Positions 62,511-64,000 of a stretch of DNA of 64,000 nucleotides are shown here, one piece after another (the stretch's first letter is position 1; each line of letters opens with the position of its first letter). Under the pieces are notes generated by a model, which searched no databases, had not been told where the DNA came from, and saw only the letters and a program-made list of their open reading frames with translations. Source of the DNA: Setophaga petechia (taxonomy: Eukaryota > Chordata > Aves > Passeriformes > Parulidae); the NCBI GenBank assembly GCA_024362935.1, contig JANCRA010000004.1:20313621-20377620 (forward strand). Reading direction: 5' to 3'. The translations under genes and the position numbers were made by a program.

Positions 62511-64000
62511 CATCCCCACTGTTTTTTACACAAATATTTCCCTTTTGGTTTTCATGCCTCCACCAAGGCTTAATGTTTCAACTCCTTGTCATTAAAATAA
62601 GCACATATACATCTCCATGGTGTAACTGAGGGAGATGGCAGACCATCAGAAGAACAGGAAGCTTAATTGGTTTTGAATAAAGCTCATAACTGTGGATGTT
62701 GTCTGAAATTGCACAAGTCTTCGGAATGTTTTCTTCCTTTGTCTGAAATGCCTCCTGAACACAGTGTCATCTGCGTGTTGCAACCTATGTCACCTTGCCT
62801 TAGTGCTGTGATCTGCTCCAGAGGCTGGGATGTCCTAGGTCTGAGTAAAAGCTATGCTGATCAAAATCTGTGCTAATGCAACAATGTTTTCAAGCTCAGA
62901 CTGTCAGAACCAGGGTTTCTAAACCCAGACAAAATGGTATTTTGTGAGGGGACTCACTGTGGAACATTGTGATCTCTACCAAAGGTTAGGTTAAGAGAGT
63001 TAATATGAAGATTAAGGTCAGTTTACTACAAAGGAAAATGGCCAATATAAATTTCTTCAATGTAAATGTCTTCTTTTTTGGTGACATGGTGGAGCTTTCA
63101 GTGTCAGGTGTGTCTTGGCCATTTTTTCTTGAAGCTGTTGAGCAGAGCACAGCCAGCACACACTTTCATTTCTCACCACTTAAAAAACACTTGGCATGCA
63201 GTAGGCCTCATCACAGGTTAAAATTTTACTTTTCTCTCATCTCCTTGCTGTGCGCCTTGTGTGCTTTTTCCCTGCCCACAGTTCTTGCAACGTGGAAGAC
63301 AAAACCGAAATCCTGGAGTGCAAGATGCACTTTTGAACCCATGCTTTTGGGTGGGTTCCGAATTCTGAAAAGTGATTTCACCTATCCTGCATCTGAACCA
63401 GTCCTAGCCTTAAAAACCCTGAGTCAATAAGGCGACAAGTCTGAGGCTGAGCCAGCTTGGACTTGCTCTGTGTTGGATCACCCATGCCTGGTGTTTACAT
63501 CAGCACAGCAGGATTTAAATGCAACAGAATGTTGTAACTTCTGTCTGTGAAAACAAGAAAAAAAAACTTTTGCATTCACATTGGTCTCCTGATATGTATT
63601 TTCATATGGGTAGGAGGGGTGAGAGGTAGGACTGATCTGAGGTTTATAAGGCGCTGTTATAAAGTGTTACACAGAGCTCAGTGTGCACACGTTGAAGTGA
63701 TATGGTGTCAGCTCCATTCTCTGCCAGCAACCCCCTTCCCCACCACTCCAGCTGGCTGCTACCTTTCTATGAGAAGAAATGAGCTCACATTTGGCACATT
63801 TCTCCTGGGATACAGCTTCCAGTGCAGGTTTAGGAATGGCTGTTTAGCTCTTAATGTCCTGAGATGGCTGTTAATCGATTCCCTGCTCTGTTGTTGCACA
63901 TTGGAGGCTGTGTCCTCCCGTATACAGAGGGCAGCTATATGTCTTGCTTCAGGGCTTTGGTAATCCCTTGTGACCATAAGGACAGAAGTGGCAATGTTCT

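Larger units (their letters stand above)
56349..64000 (+). other. ADAMTSL1: ADAMTSL1 intron 1 (5' part, open to the right)
   Basis: After the GTAAAT donor the sequence is AT-rich, with poly-A/T tracts (56694-56720), a 9-bp hairpin (58425-58448), TTTA/CTTA repeats near 61757-61785 and a C/T-rich CCTG-like tract at about 62440-62510. I looked for an exon encoding the first thrombospondin type 1 repeat (a WDAWG..S.C..TCGGG pattern) and found none. The ORFs at 60428-60763, 63005-63430 and 63547-63963 have no recognised domain and no convincing splice pairing. No CR1 or LTR is recognised in this 7.6 kb. Confidence 0.75.

Noticed and set aside
63005..63963. Two + strand ORFs of 141 and 138 codons near the right edge
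   Set aside because: No recognised family and no acceptor/donor pairing; they do not match the expected second ADAMTSL1 exon with a thrombospondin type 1 repeat.

Overview
This is a bird nuclear genome window, probably from a neoavian and perhaps a passerine. It contains several copies of the CR1 LINE, including the family's typical (ATTCTRTG)n-type 3' ends. It also has a degraded class II endogenous retrovirus and two solo LTRs of avian type, each framed by a perfect target-site duplication. No bacterial-style gene organisation is present. Almost every open frame in the window is a chance ORF in AT-rich DNA or a shadow inside a repeat.

The only host gene I can name is at the right end, on the + strand. 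An ATG at 56292 in a strong Kozak context opens a 19-codon exon (MECCRRTAPGALLVAALLL) that ends exactly at a GTAAAT splice donor. This matches the signal-peptide start of ADAMTSL1 (punctin-1), a secreted extracellular-matrix protein. Human ADAMTSL1 lies on 9p22, and human 9p corresponds to the avian Z, so the window is probably Z-linked. Everything right of 56348 (about 7.7 kb) is intron 1. Everything left of about 55.4 kb is gene-poor flank.

Layout: 1-107, CR1 tail (-). About 620-4703, decayed retrovirus (-) with a putative 5' LTR, partial gag, dUTPase/protease, RT with a core deletion, RNase H and integrase; no env or clear 3' LTR is seen. 7454-8747, 1.29-kb solo LTR with ACTAT duplicated on both sides. 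10034-10208, CR1 tail (+). 14325-15125, CR1 (-). 30545-30795, CR1 tail (-). About 38250-40628, long CR1 (+) with endonuclease-end and RT remnants. 40786-41179, 394-bp solo LTR (-) with TACTTA duplicated on both sides. 52822-53232, CR1 tail (+). 55480-56348, CpG-rich promoter, 5' leader and exon 1 of ADAMTSL1. The remainder is unique-looking AT-rich DNA.

The most unusual structure is a 384-bp minisatellite (55824-56207) of 17 units placed directly upstream of the ADAMTSL1 start codon. It is built from two unit types (23 bp A and 22 bp B). Its centre is a higher-order A-A-B array with a 68-bp period. The second most interesting class is a set of perfect short-loop inverted repeats. These include a 17-bp perfect hairpin in the 3' end of the long CR1 and a 13-bp stem/5-nt loop at 12350. 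No complete novel multi-gene system is visible.
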